Assembly: GCA_038501195.1 (NCBI GenBank)
Contig: JBBPUQ010000009.1
Coordinates: 2,728,001-2,792,000, forward strand
From: Nemania diffusa
Lineage: Eukaryota > Ascomycota > Sordariomycetes > Xylariales > Xylariaceae
Length of the DNA stretch: 64,000 bases
Reading direction: 5' to 3'
Shown: positions 12,496-24,392 of the stretch, one piece after another
Position numbering within the stretch: position 1 is the stretch's first letter
Layout: every line of letters starts with the position of its first letter
Notes under the pieces: model-generated
What the model was told of the DNA's origin: nothing
The model's input: the letters and a program-made list of their open reading frames with translations, nothing else
The model's database searches: none
Position numbers and translations under genes: made by a program

Positions 12496-13663
12496 TCATA
12501 GCCGTAAGACCCTGAAATATGGAAACCCTTGGATAGCCTCGTACTCCCAGGTAGGTGCGTTATTGATAATTTTTTGACAGCGTTCTTTGTCCCCTAACTG
12601 AAAAATCCAAAACCTCATTAGCAGCTGTTCTTCTGCGTCTTCTAGAAACATTTCCTCGAAGAGATGAACCACGTGGGTGTGCATGTTGTCCTCTAGGAGC
12701 TGTTCCCATGTGGTTTCCGTCCAATAAGCTTCCGAATCTTCGACGAATGGAATCGGCCTTGGAATCAGTTTACTGGAGGAGATATGGACATTCGGATAGC
12801 CAGTGTAGCTGGTCAAACAAGACAGGGAGATCATGATAGTAAGGGTATCTTCCCGGCGCAACTTGCGGGTAAAGAGTAGCCTTTTCGCCTTAGTTGGGAC
12901 CTCAAAACCATCTAATTAACGGTACCGCCGTTTGTTAGTAAAGGAGACCCACGAGGCCAATTTGGGATTAGGGAAACACACTCATCACAAGGCGTATTAG
13001 TCTTTGCATCTTCCGAGTACAATTCGACCTCTCCAGACTGGAGAAATTTCTCTAGAATTTTGCTGCTATTTCCAAGAGTGGTTGCGACACAAAGCCGGTT
13101 AGACGAGATCCTAACTCTGAGTCTACATCCATATCCGTACATGGAGGATATTTAGAAACGCATTCAACGAGGTTCAATGCGATCTCCATTATGTAGCCAT
13201 ATCGTCTTGATCGTATTGCTTCTGTGCGTGACATGTCCTCCGCCGTGGGAGCAAGTGGAAGTTCTGTATGAGACCAGTCCCATGCAACAAAGGCAGCAAG
13301 GGCCTGGTGATTTTGCCGGACTACAGGTATAAGGCAAACCCGGTACAAACTCAGCGGCCATCGTCCGCGGCGGACGAAAGCATCACAAAACTTATGGACA
13401 GCATCCGGAGACCAAACGTTTATAAACCCAACCCCAGCGGCTATAAAGGCTAACTTAACGTCCTCTTCCTTGTCAACGTCGATGATTTTGATGGCGATAT
13501 TCCGAGCGATGACGGACTCGTGCAGTTTGAGTACTGCACGCATAAACCTCGATACCGAAGATAGTGCAACCAGTGAAGAATCACTATCGACTATGCAAGA
13601 GTAAATCTCTATCAATATCTCTACAGGCAGGCTGTTGAACTCGGCGCGAGAGCGTTCTACCAT
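12496..13663 (-). pseudogene. F-box protein gene broken by two frameshifts
   Basis: ATG at 13663 opens a frame starting MVERSRAEFNSLPVEILIEI, an F-box-like N-terminus (NSLPVEILIEIYSCI). That frame stops at about 13052 inside LLEIAAKF. Protein-like sequence continues at once in a second frame (EKFLQSGEVELYSEDA...TNGGTV) to about 12915. It then continues in a third frame (LDGFEVPTKAKRLLFTRK...) to a stop at 12496. Each change of frame equals the loss of one base. No GT...AG intron explains either change, because coding-like sequence runs up to both breaks. Fungal F-box proteins are SCF ubiquitin-ligase adaptors and belong to large, fast-changing families. Real pseudogene or consensus error cannot be told apart here. 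Confidence 0.65.
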
Positions 13664-16414
13664 ATCGGCTCACTGCTTTCACTTAGGCTGTGAGATGTCC
13701 TGGTATGATATATCCGGGGTTGATGCTTCGACTATGTATAGTAATAGCAAATACCGGGTATAGACCTGTCTGGAATCGGTAAATACACTATCTCCTCTCG
13801 TGAAGGCGGCTAGAAAAACTATCCGTATGTTGACTGCTGGTTGCGGATTCAGACGTGGAGTGACTCTTTATGTTCCTAAGTTATGCCGTGGTTCAACAAA
13901 AAAATCAACAAGACTGGTAAGATACGTGCCTAGGTAGGCACATAATAGTGCTATCTGACATCCCGAGGAGCCCACGAACAACCTGTACATAAGGAAAGAG
14001 CCAACCTGATGAAGTAGTTGGTCCTTCTACACACAATCGGGATGCGTATGTATGTACCTACCTTATGTATGTATTCCTGTTGCATATGTAGGTATTGCTC
14101 ATTCCATCTACATCCAAGTATGCTCAGACACAGCGCCGAACATTACACTTAGGTACCTACTCTTTCAAGTAATGAATATGTACGGTGGCCCACAGCCCTT
14201 ACTGGGTCAAAACCTATACACTTAACTCTATATCCTTTGATCTGATCAACTTTTAAGCTTTAAACGCAAGTTATTTAGCAACCCTAAAGCCGAAAATGTT
14301 AGATAAAATAAAATAAAAAAGCCTTTTTAATTGCGCATTTAATAAACCTAGTTTTATATTAATTGATTAAGAATTAAGTTCTGTTCTTATATGAGTATAC
14401 TATAAGCTATATATAATATATATACTTAAACACAGTAGTGCATCTATAAAAGTATAGCTCTGCTATATAACTTAAGCTATATCAGGCTCAGCACTAAGCC
14501 TTGTGTGGCTAAGTCGTGTTAGTTTAAGCTAGATTAGGTCAATATAGTAGGGCAAAATAGGTTTAAGGTGTTAAGTGCATACCTGGTTATGGCCCAGTAA
14601 CAGCTGAGGGCCACCGTAAATATGTACCATTTTAGAATTTGCATCCGTTGTAAGGTATACCTAAATACCTTGAATTTAGGGATCCTATTTACGCATACAC
14701 TTTCCCGTGGTTGTATACCCACTCTGCCCACACTAAAGTCAATGTTACGCTGTGACGTTGATCTATGTGTACGCCGCCTTTTTCGGAGTGAAATTTGTGG
14801 GAACCATCACATGCAGGCTGCATTCCCCCTTCAGGAAAAAAAAAAAGGTATTGTATATTTGCCGGAACTGGGTCGAATTATGGATTATTTATGGACCTTA
14901 CTAGATACTAGTCTGGCACATTTCAATTTCGAGGTAGCGTACATGTGATTGCCGAGGCATGAGAAGAAGTTGAGAATCCACAAGTTTATAGACGCTGAGA
15001 GCTATGTACACTGCAATTGAAATCCTGTGATGATACATGCATGTAGCTGTTTATTGGCGTCCAAGGCGGCTCGGGTTGTTGCGGCATTATAGAACTGGAA
15101 TACCTACTGGTCAAGAGACAGACTCATCAAATGAGGAGAGAAAGACGCTTAGGTCACGAGTGTGCTTTGCGGCAGGCGGTAAGTTCAACAGTTGTATCCA
15201 TGGGTTAAAATAAATTGACGATGGGAACCAATTAGGACCCGCCCAGAACCTCATGTGGCATCTCTTGGGTATTAGCCAGGTACTGTACCTAACTAAGCTG
15301 TGTAAGGTATTCTGTACTACTACTTAGTACAATAGACTGTCATGCAGCCACAATCTCGTATCTCGACTCAAAAGAAAATGTCAATGGATGAAAGATATAC
15401 TTATTATTATACTCAAAAGCCAATGTTTAAACCAGTTCCGTCATGTACGTTACCGACATGTACTGTAAGTGATCTAGTACAGCTACCATCAATAACAACC
15501 GTGTATAATGCCTACCAGCATATACCTAAGGTACTTATGTAGGAGTTACACTGTTACAGGCATTATCGGTTGGTCGATCTACCTCTTCTATTTCGAGACA
15601 AGCGTCCCGTAAACCCTTAGCTTGTCTACGTCACAATTACTTATGTACTACCTACTGTAAGTAAGAAAGTACAGGCATCAATGACACTGTCTTACAGGCT
15701 GGCTCTATCTCAACTGCTGACTGACAAGCTTCTTTTTTTTTGTAGTAGGTAGGTCAGGCGTCAGCTAGCCTTAAAACCACCTGCTAGGTACATGGCTATT
15801 AATACTACAACGCGCCAAACCTTCATTCCTGGGCCTGAGTGTCTCATATCTTATTTTTTGCCCATAACAATTATAGCAATGCTGTGGCACCTGTACCCGG
15901 ATTCTGATCTGACTGTTTTGGTCGCAGACACTTGGTGATAGAAACGACGAGCGCATGAAATAGATACCTACGACAATCTACAATACTTACCTACCTCCTC
16001 TGTATTATATGATACCCCACCGCCCCAACAATTCCAGCCTACGGATACGACTCCCTCTTACCTACCTTAGCTATTACCTACTGTACCTACCTCTTACCTT
16101 GTATGTACGTTAGGTACCTAGGCAACTAACTCGTAACCACCTACCTCCTGCCCATCGTAGGTTGTACATACCTACCTCTTGTAATACGATATTCTGCATA
16201 CTTGTAGTAGCGAGCGCATCCTTCCTCCTGTCTCCACGAACCCGGTTGCGCTCTCGCACACCGCTTGGTCTCACGACCCTCGCCCTCTTTCCCGCCCTCT
16301 AGATACCCTTCTCTCCCTCTCTGTTCCCTCCTTGCCTGTCGCCCGTCGCCCGTCGCCCGCCGTCTGTCGCCTCTCGATATAGCACGGCCTCTTTGCTTCG
16401 CTATTCCTCGAACC
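13664..16414. other. gene-free spacer, 2.7 kb, with AT-rich patch and TACCTA motif cluster
   Basis: About 14240-14500 is strongly AT-rich with TATATA and TAAGCTATA strings, resembling a small RIP-mutated remnant. About 15960-16190 is packed with TACCTAC/GTAGGTA motifs. No convincing gene. The last part is the lipin promoter and 5' UTR. Confidence 0.5.
16338..16376 (+). repeat. short tandem repeat (GTCGCCC units) in the lipin 5' leader
   Basis: Three GTCGCCC units followed by degenerate copies, inside a pyrimidine-rich stretch (about 16265-16400) just upstream of the lipin ATG. A pyrimidine-rich leader is common near fungal transcription starts. Confidence 0.6.
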
Positions 16415-18791
16415 ATGCAGTACGTCAGAAATATCAGCGATTCCGTGTCCACCGCCTGGAACTCCATCAATCCCGCCACCCTCAGCGGTGCCATCGATGT
16501 CATAGTAGTCGAGCAGGAGAATGGCGACCTGTACTGCTCGCCCTTCCACGTTCGCTTCGGCAAATTCTCGCTTTTGCGCCCCTACGAGAAGAAGGTTGAG
16601 TTCAAGGTCAACGGCGTCAAGCAAGAATATGCCATGAAATTGGGCGAAGGGGGAGAAGCTTTCTTCATTTTCGAGACTTCGGACAAGATCCCCCAGAGCT
16701 TGCAGACCTCCCCTCTCGTATCGCCCGAGACTAGCCCAACCCTTGTTCCGACCGAGCGATCTAGTACCTCCATTAGCCTCCAGGAGCCCGACCTTCTGCA
16801 GCTCGATGGCGAGAGTGCGAGGCGGAGGCGATCGACTATAACTCGGCCGGGAATTCATGTTCTCCCGGCCCAACAACTGCGTTCAGGTTTGTTGCCAGTG
16901 CCGAGAAGCAGGAAATACTCAGAAAGATAACTGATTTTTATACTACATAGGCATCTCAGCGCCTGCTATGTCTTCACCTGAACTAGATGGTGGACGCCCC
17001 AGTTCTGGAGGTCTGCTCGATGTGCCTTACCGGAATAGCGTTGCGAGCGAGTCGGCGCCTTCTCCCGACTCACGCAGTGCGGTTGACCAGGACGAGTCTA
17101 TCGACGAATCATACGGAGATAGCCCACCCCCGTCCCAAAGATCGCGTAGTCCACCGCCTCTCGCCCCGATCGAAGCCATACGACGTGCCATGACCCTTTC
17201 TCAGGAGCTGTCAGCGGCGAACATCCCGAACCGTGTCACCGATACGGGGGATATGATGCTTGACATGGCCTCGTACAAGGGGAGCGAGGAAGACGCCATT
17301 AAGGCGGAAATCCTCGCGCGCAAGATCTTAGCCGAAGAGTTACAGGGTGACTATGATATTGGCGCATTGTTTGGGATGGATGAGGAGGGTAATCTTTGGA
17401 TATATAGTAGCGAAGAGGCAAAGGAGGCCGCGATGAGGAAAACTGTAGCATCGCTTCGACCGGCGCCCACATTAGCCATTGACGCTGTTTCGGATCCTGG
17501 CTACGCCAGTGACGATTCAACAGCGTCGTCACGAGGTCCTATGCACAGACGCAGCGAATCCGACGTCGGCCAGGGTTCAGTGCACACTCCGCCTACTACT
17601 CCGGGCTCAGCTTCATCAGCAAGCCACAGTCAAAGGAATTACGCTAAAACCCTTCGCCTGACTAGCGATCAGTTGAAGGCTCTCGATCTGAAGCCGGGTG
17701 AAAACTCCATGAGCTTTACCGTGAATCGGGCAACCTGCACCGCCAATATGTTTTTATGGCGACATGATATCCCAGTAGTGATTTCAGATATTGATGGTAC
17801 GATTACTAAGTCGGATGCCCTCGGCCACGTATTGAACATGATTGGCCGCGACTGGACGCACGCAGGTGTTGCGAAGCTATACAGCGACATCGCCGCGAAT
17901 GGATACAATATCATGTACCTGACGAGCCGGTCGGTCGGGCAGTCTGATTTCACACGAGCCTATCTTAATGGCATTGTCCAAGACGGCTACCGCGTGCCGA
18001 AAGGCCCGACCATCCTTTCCCCGGACAGGACCATGGCCGCGTTGAGACGCGAAATCTACTTGAGGAAGCCCCATGTTTTCAAGATGGCGACTCTCCGTGA
18101 TATCCGAAGCCTGTACGGGCCAGAGAATCACTGCTTCTATGCGGGATTTGGAAACCGTCTAACGGATCAGATCTCGTATCGAACCGTTGATGTTCCGCGA
18201 CATCGTATCTTTACAATCAACTCGAATGCGGAGGTCTCCTTAGACCTACTAAGCCTCAACAAGTTGAAGCTCAGCTACGTCAACATGGGAGAGGTTGTCG
18301 ATCACTACTTCCCGCCAGTTAGCACTTTGGTTAAGGGCGGCGGAGTGGAGTACACCGACTTTACATATTGGCGAGATACACCGCTAGAACTAGACGAATT
18401 CTCAGCTAGCGGGTCGGACCTAGACAGCCACGACGAAGAAGATGAAGATGAGGACGAGGATGTAGGACAGATGGGCGACAGCTTTCTCTCACGCGGAGAC
18501 GACGACGACGACGATGGCTATGCGGGTGAGAGCGTCCGAAGTGGCGATTACGAGGACGAGGACGATATGGTCGGCTCGGTGGTTTACAACAGACCTGAAG
18601 ATGCCGACGATGAAGAGGGAGAGGATGACGAGGATGAACCTGACGAAGATGAAGAGGAGGCGATAGACTACAGCGAAGACGAAAACGACACCACGGAAAT
18701 CCAACCAGTACCGACTAAGAAAGCGGTATCGGATGTGAATGCTGAACTTATCACTGGGTTGAAAAACTTAGGAGTTCAGAAGAAGAGTTGA
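16415..18791 (+). CDS. PAH1: lipin-family Mg2+-dependent phosphatidate phosphatase (Pah1/Smp2/Ned1 type)
   Basis: Exons 16415-16886 and 16951-18791 (64-nt phase-1 intron) give 770 aa. Residues 1 to about 95 form the N-lipin domain (MQYVRNISDSVSTAWNSINP...IDVIVVEQENGDLYCSPFHV). About 400-600 form the C-lipin/LNS2 domain, with HAD-type catalytic motif DIDGT (Asp about 437 and 439) and the following SRSVGQ and FGNR blocks. The tail (about 620-740) is rich in Asp/Glu. The family converts phosphatidate to diacylglycerol at the ER/nuclear membrane, controlling triacylglycerol and phospholipid synthesis; yeast Pah1 is regulated by phosphorylation, and Ser/Pro-rich stretches here (about 170-230) could be targets. 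The ATG at 16415 starts exactly at the conserved domain; the in-frame extension upstream is non-conserved leader. Confidence 0.95.
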
Positions 18792-19562
18792 AAGTACCAA
18801 CGCTGCGGAAAGTGATCTGCGAATAGATTTGTCTTGCAGCCTATAAAGTCACTCGAAAACATGACGAATGGCGCACTTCATGCCGTGAGGGAATCGATCA
18901 CCATTAGGAATCACGTGGTGTCGATGATCCTCTGCATTATAATCCTTGTGTTTACTACTCTAGAGTTCATTGTTAAGTTAAGCTAACACCTCGAAAGGAG
19001 GTGTCGTTCGTTAGCTTGGCTCCTGCTCTCTAAATTCTGCATAATAGCGCAAGGCGTTTTCATTGGGACTCAAAACTCTCGGTTTGGGTAAGCGGTATCC
19101 CGGCCGGGGTATAGTCAGGAAGCGAAAATTTTAGATAGCTAATGTACAATGGCAACAATTACGGAGCCTAGCTCCTGTTCATTTCGTTCGGCCCTCATTT
19201 GCAACATCGTGATGTGATGATAAACGGCGGTAGCAAAAGTATAATGCAAGAGCTTAGCGAGGAGTACAACTATTCTGCCGTCTAGCTTCTACCGAAAAAC
19301 GAAGCAAGTATTTTCCGACGCGCTTCTTGGAGTGTTTGTGTAAATGACGACGAGGGGGAGAAGCCTCCAACTCCTGAAGGATGGTATCGTGGAATTTTTT
19401 TTTCTAAACGCCAAACGCCGAGTGCACCAAAGCATGAAATCCATTCACATCGTCGAGATGCTTCGCGCTCAAAACGACCAGAGGATATGAGGGGTTGTCT
19501 TATCTCGTAAGATCGACAATCATCAAAAATGTGACCAGAACTAGCCGCAACCCGCCCATCCA
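18792..19562. other. convergent intergenic spacer
   Basis: Between the 3' ends of the lipin and TAF9 genes. Contains a small inverted repeat near 18984-19016 (GTTAAGCTAAC...GTTAGCTTGGC). No gene seen. Confidence 0.5.
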
Positions 19563-20465
19563 TCACTCCATACCCTCCATATCCTCGTCGCCCATATCAT
19601 CGCCGAGGAACTCGTCGAGACCCCCAGCGCTATCCTCGCCCTCCTTCTCCTTCGGCCCTTCCAAGCCCTCCATGGCATCGGACCCGTTCTCGTCGTCGTC
19701 CTCGCCGTCGTCGCTGTCGGAGCCGCCCTCGGGACCCCACTGGTCGCGCAGGCCCCAGCTCTGGCCGCTGAGGACGAAGCGCTCGTTGGGGAGGCGCACG
19801 CCCCACTCGTTGGCGAGGATGCGCGGCAGGGCGATCTTGTTGCGCTCGCGGGCGAGCTCGTGGAGCCACTCTTTACTCGTGCCCCCTCCACCGCCTCCTC
19901 CACTACCGCCGCCGGAGCCCCCGGAGCCGCCGGCGCCGCCGCGGAACTGGTAGGCCTGGCGGCTCGCGATGGCGATGTTGACGGCGTTGGTGCTCAGCGT
20001 GGCGTCGCCGCCGGGGGGCGCGGTGGGCACGGCGCCGCTGGAGCCCGAGGGCTTGGCGCCGGCGTGCGTCGCGTAGGGGTCGCCGGACAGGTGCAGCGCG
20101 TCGTTGAGGATGCTCGAGGTGTGCCGGTACGCGAAGTCGAGGAGCAGGAGCGGCACGCGGTTGTCGAAGGAGGTTACGCCCTGCGCCGTCAGGAGCAGCT
20201 CGATCGTGCGCGCGTCGCGGGGGCGCGGCTCGTGCGTCGTTGCCGTCGGCGATGAGGGCGCCGCGCCGTTGGGGCCGCCGGCGGGGGCTTGGGAGGGGCC
20301 GGGCGTGGAGTTGGTCTGTTGGGTGTTAGGGACGGTGGTGGTGCCGCCGCCGCTTGTTGCTGTGTTTTGCGTCGGTTGTGAGGGGGGCTGGGTCTGGGTT
20401 TGGGAGTTGGATGGGCCTGCTGAGGAGCTTGGCAGTATGCCGTTTGTCTGTGCAGTTGTCGCCAT
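19563..20465 (-). CDS. TAF9: TFIID/SAGA subunit TAF9 (histone-fold)
   Basis: Single-exon 300-aa frame starting MATTAQTNG. Residues 1 to about 80 are a Ser/Thr/Gln/Pro-rich tail. About 82-130 form the TAF9 histone fold ([20 protein letters not shown], then [22 protein letters not shown]). A Gly-rich spacer (about 177-196, mostly Gly/Ser) separates this from the second conserved block [20 protein letters not shown]. The C-terminus is acidic. TAF9 pairs with TAF6 through the histone fold in TFIID and SAGA. The domain match is strong. The long Gly-rich insert and acidic tail are larger than I expect for yeast TAF9. Confidence 0.92.
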   Translation of the reverse strand: MATTAQTNGILPSSSAGPSNSQTQTQPPSQPTQNTATSGGGTTTVPNTQQTNSTPGPSQAPAGGPNGAAPSSPTATTHEPRPRDARTIELLLTAQGVTSFDNRVPLLLLDFAYRHTSSILNDALHLSGDPYATHAGAKPSGSSGAVPTAPPGGDATLSTNAVNIAIASRQAYQFRGGAGGSGGSGGGSGGGGGGGTSKEWLHELARERNKIALPRILANEWGVRLPNERFVLSGQSWGLRDQWGPEGGSDSDDGEDDDENGSDAMEGLEGPKEKEGEDSAGGLDEFLGDDMGDEDMEGME

Positions 20466-21190
20466 GGCTGTGGTCCGCTTTTTGTTTTATTTGACCGTAC
20501 TTGTTGAGAAGATGGTGCAGGCGGTAGACAGAATACGTGAAGGTTGCGTAGGGGTTCGGAATCACTGCCTGTTAGCACCAGGGTTGGTGATGCGCTACGA
20601 GCGGGTGCTGGCCGCTGGTTGGCGCTTTTTCTCAAATGTATTGAGACGTAGTCTAGTGGATATACAATTGATTAAAGAGGCTTGGTCCGATTTTTCCGTG
20701 AGTGTAAAATGAAGTTGGTGTTGTTTCGTCAATAGGGTGGAAGGGACTCAACAAGTTGTTGCGAGAGGCGGCTAAGTAATAGCAATAGCCGCGGAGTGAG
20801 ATTGCTTGCGTAGATCGCTGAACCTAGACTAAAGTTTAAACTGAAGCTCCCGCCGCAATACACAAGCCAGTACCTAGGTACCTAGGTACCACCTACCCAA
20901 TCTTATCTATCCTATCATATAGCACTATACCTATTATCAGCGAGTGCACAGGCCACACCTTATTCGTGATGTTGCATATGCATGGAGGGGCAACTATTGA
21001 ACCCCACCATCGTTGACCAAGCAAAAGTTGCAGCAAGAGGGCCGATTCAGGAACTCGGTTGCATCATAGTATTAGTACCTCCTACTCAACGTCTAAAATA
21101 ATTTCTTTGAGTCACTCTGCTCTCTGTCTGTCTAGCCTTATTTCTTCTGGCCGGAAATCTCCCTTACTCTAATTACACAGACCAATTGTC
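20466..21190. promoter_or_regulatory. divergent promoter region between TAF9 and the histidine biosynthesis gene
   Basis: 725-bp bidirectional spacer. It contains a GTACCTAGGTACCTAGGTACC palindromic string at about 20871-20891 and a TGAGTCA site close to the histidine gene. No gene fits within it. Confidence 0.5.
21108..21114 (+). promoter_or_regulatory. TGAGTCA Gcn4/CPC1-type general amino-acid control element
   Basis: Perfect TGA(C/G)TCA palindrome 77 bp upstream of the ATG of the trifunctional histidine gene. In fungi, HIS4/his-3-type genes are classic targets of the Gcn4/CPC1 cross-pathway control activator, which binds this sequence. Position fits either an upstream element or an early leader. 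Function is inferred. Confidence 0.6.
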
Positions 21191-23881
21191 ATGGAGACGA
21201 TACTACCACTCCCTTTCCTGATCTCTGTAGCCGTCCCACCGGGGTTGGCTTCGAGTGAAGGCCTAAGCCGAGAAGAGGTATCATGCCTGGCCTGTGTCTT
21301 TTTCGATGCGACTCCGGCCAATTTAGGGAAGCTCCTCAAACTTTTAGGGAAGCACAACACCGAATTCCAGACCTTTTTTGACGGGTCAGCGCTGGATTCT
21401 CGAGATGATATCGTCTCGCTCTTAGACCACGGTGCTCGCAGAGTCTTCGTACAGCCCCAGAGATTACCTGACTTCTCAGAATATGGGGAGAGAGTTGCCC
21501 CGGTAGTCACAAAGTTGAACCAGATCACCGGCTCGGAAAACCAGGTTCTTGTCACAGACTTCGACCAGAGAAGTTGCGATGTTGCCAGCTTCTTGAAGGA
21601 AAGCAAGTTTGAAAAACACCCTCCACTATTCATCAAACCCATCTCTGATACCAACTATGGGCACTTCGTGGATATCTGCTTGATCGCCAACGCGATTCCT
21701 ATCATCCCATCTACACAGTTGACTACACAAAAGGATGAGGCTGACAAAAAGCTTTTTATTCCGAAATTGTTCTCGAAATCTTGGAAAACAGACAGACAGG
21801 ATAAGCTGCTACCCACGGTTGTCTGCGATGAGCGAGGAATAGCACTTGGGTTAGTTTACAGTAGTGAAGAGAGCGTAGCAGAGTCTCTGAGAACACAGAC
21901 AGGAGTATACCAAAGCCGAAAGCGCGGCTTATGGTACAAGGGCGCTAGTTCTGGCGATACCCAGGAGCTGGTTAGAATATCGATGGATTGCGACAACGAT
22001 GCGCTGAAATTTGTGGTCAAGCAGAATGGCAAATTCTGTCACTTGGAGCAGTCTGGCTGTTTTGGTGACCTCAAGGGTATCTCGAAACTCGAGAAGACGC
22101 TCGTATCAAGGAAAGCGTCGGCACCCGAAGGTTCATATACTAAAAGACTGTTCTCTGACGAGAAGTTATTACGGGCTAAGATCATGGAAGAGGCGGAAGA
22201 ACTCTGCGATGCAAAGACGCCCGAGGAGGTCGCGTTCGAAGCTGCTGATTTGATATATTTCGCTTTGACTAAGGCTGTCAGCGCTGGAGTCAGTCTTGCC
22301 GATATCGAGAGGAACTTGGACGCCAAGAGTTTGAAGGTTAAGAGGAGACCTGGAAACGCTAAGGGTGAATGGGCGAAGAAAGAGGGCATTGCCGTGGCCC
22401 CAGCTGCGAACGCAGAGGAAGCCACCAAGAAATCAGCCGCGCCATCAACACCGGCCCCAGCAACGGATGCTGGAAGGATCACTATGAAGCGGATAGATGT
22501 TAGCAAGGTCAGCGAAGTTGACGTCGCTGATGCTTTAAGGCGGCCGTCTCAGAAGTCTGCGGAAACAATTATGGGTATTGTTACGCCAATTATTAACGAT
22601 GTGCGGCAGAATGGTGACAAAGCGCTTCTATCCTATACGCATAAGTTTGAGAAGGCCACCTCGTTAACTTCACCGGTTATCAAGGCTCCGTTCCCCCAGG
22701 AGCTGATGAACCTCGCCCCTGAGACTATCAAGGCCATTGATGTATCTTTCGAAAATATTCGAAAGTTTCATGCCGCCCAGAAAGAGGAGAAACCGCTCCA
22801 GGTCGAGACGATGCCAGGCGTCGTGTGTAGCAGGTTTTCGCGCCCCATCGAGAGGGTAGGGTTGTACGTGCCTGGTGGAACGGCCGTTCTGCCTAGCACC
22901 GCGCTCATGTTGGGTGTACCGGCAATGGTCGCAGGATGCCAGAAGATTGTGCTCGCTTCCCCGCCTCGCGCAGATGGTAGCATCACCCCTGAAATTGTGT
23001 ACGTCGCCCATAAGGTTGGCGCGGAGAGTATCGTATTGGCCGGTGGCGCGCAAGCCGTCGCTGCCATGGCATACGGCACCGAGAGCGTGAGCAAAGTAGA
23101 CAAAATCTTAGGTCCAGGCAATCAATTTGTCACCGCCGCAAAGATGCACGTGAGCAACGACACGAATGCCGGCGTCAGCATCGATATGCCAGCGGGTCCG
23201 TCCGAAGTTCTGGTGGTAGCAGACAAAGACGCGAATCCGGCTTTCGTGGCCTCGGATCTCCTGTCACAGGCTGAACACGGCGTCGACAGCCAGGTCATTT
23301 GCATTGCAGTCGACCTTAACGAGACAGAGCTGCAGGCGATAGAAGAAGAAGTGCATAAACAGGCTATGGCTCTGCCGCGTGTAGACATCGTCAGGGGCGC
23401 CATCAGCCACTCTGTCACGGTCCTCGTTAAAGATGTGGACGAGGCCATGAAGATAAGCAACGACTACGCACCCGAACACCTAATCTTGCAGATCAAAAAC
23501 GCCGAAGAAACGGTCGAAAAGGTCATGAACGCCGGAAGCGTCTTCATCGGGCAGTGGACGCCGGAGAGCGTCGGCGATTACTCGGCTGGTGTGAACCATT
23601 CTCTACGTAAGCTTTGTTCACAGCCCCCTGATTTCCCCCCATTTTTGACCTTCTCCGACTAACCCTTGTCCGGCCACTTAGCCACCTACGGTTATGCGAA
23701 ACAGTATTCGGGTGTCAACCTCGGATCGTTCGTTAAGCACATCACTAGCTCGAACCTCACGGCCGAGGGCTTGAAAAATGTTGGCAGTGCTGTTATGCAG
23801 CTAGCTAAGGTCGAGGAGCTTGAAGCACACAGGCGTGCTGTCGAGATTCGACTAAAGACGCTTGAGGGTGGGAAGGCGTAA
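21191..23881 (+). CDS. HIS4: trifunctional histidine biosynthesis enzyme (PR-AMP cyclohydrolase / PR-ATP pyrophosphohydrolase / histidinol dehydrogenase)
   Basis: Exons 21191-23606 and 23682-23881 (75-nt phase-1 intron with GACTAAC branch site) give 871 aa, normal for fungal HIS4/his-3 proteins. Order: N-terminal HIS4-specific region (1-200); PR-AMP cyclohydrolase (about 207-292, VVCDERGIALGLVYSS, TGVYQSRKRGLWYKG, then C and H metal ligands in SMDCDNDA and GKFCHLEQSGCF); PR-ATP pyrophosphohydrolase (about 300-395, KIMEEAEELCDA, FEAADLIYFAL); histidinol dehydrogenase (about 432-865, LGPGNQFVTAAK, MPAGPSEVLVVAD, LLSQAEHGVDSQ, NHSLPTYGYA). It catalyses steps 2, 3 and the last two steps of histidine synthesis. 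The intron splits the HDH motif NHSLPT, which only splicing restores. Confidence 0.96.
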
Positions 23882-24392
23882 ATGAGAAGGGGGAAAAAAA
23901 AAATCGAAAACTGGGCGGCGGTCTATAGTAATTCATTTGAATATATCCTATTTGGACTTTGGTCTCGCGATTGCAGTATGGAATGATGTATGTAGGTGAG
24001 ATTTCTAGTTTGACTATGACCAAGCTGCCTCTTAGATATTGAGGATTAAGCCCTGAGTCCTCTTCCAGCCAACAACATTAGAAACATATAATAGTACGCT
24101 ATGAAAACTTAGCAGAGCATCAATACGCAACTGCGCTGCTCGTCAATATTGTGACAATGAGGTAGAAACTACCTGATCTCGGTCCTCAGTTCACCGCAAC
24201 TGGGATCGGCCTTCATTTTAATTCCCCTTGCCCAAACTCACAGCCAAAATCAAGACATGAAAAACGCCAGCAGCATGAGGGTATCATTTTTTGCTCAAGA
24301 TCCTCGACCGAAGCGCATGCAATACGCCATTTCTATGCACATCTATATTCTATCCGTAAAGGCCCTATTATATACTGCGAAGTGTAGTCGGT
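23882..24392. other. convergent intergenic spacer
   Basis: 3' flanks of the histidine gene and the 7TM gene. No gene seen. Confidence 0.5.
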
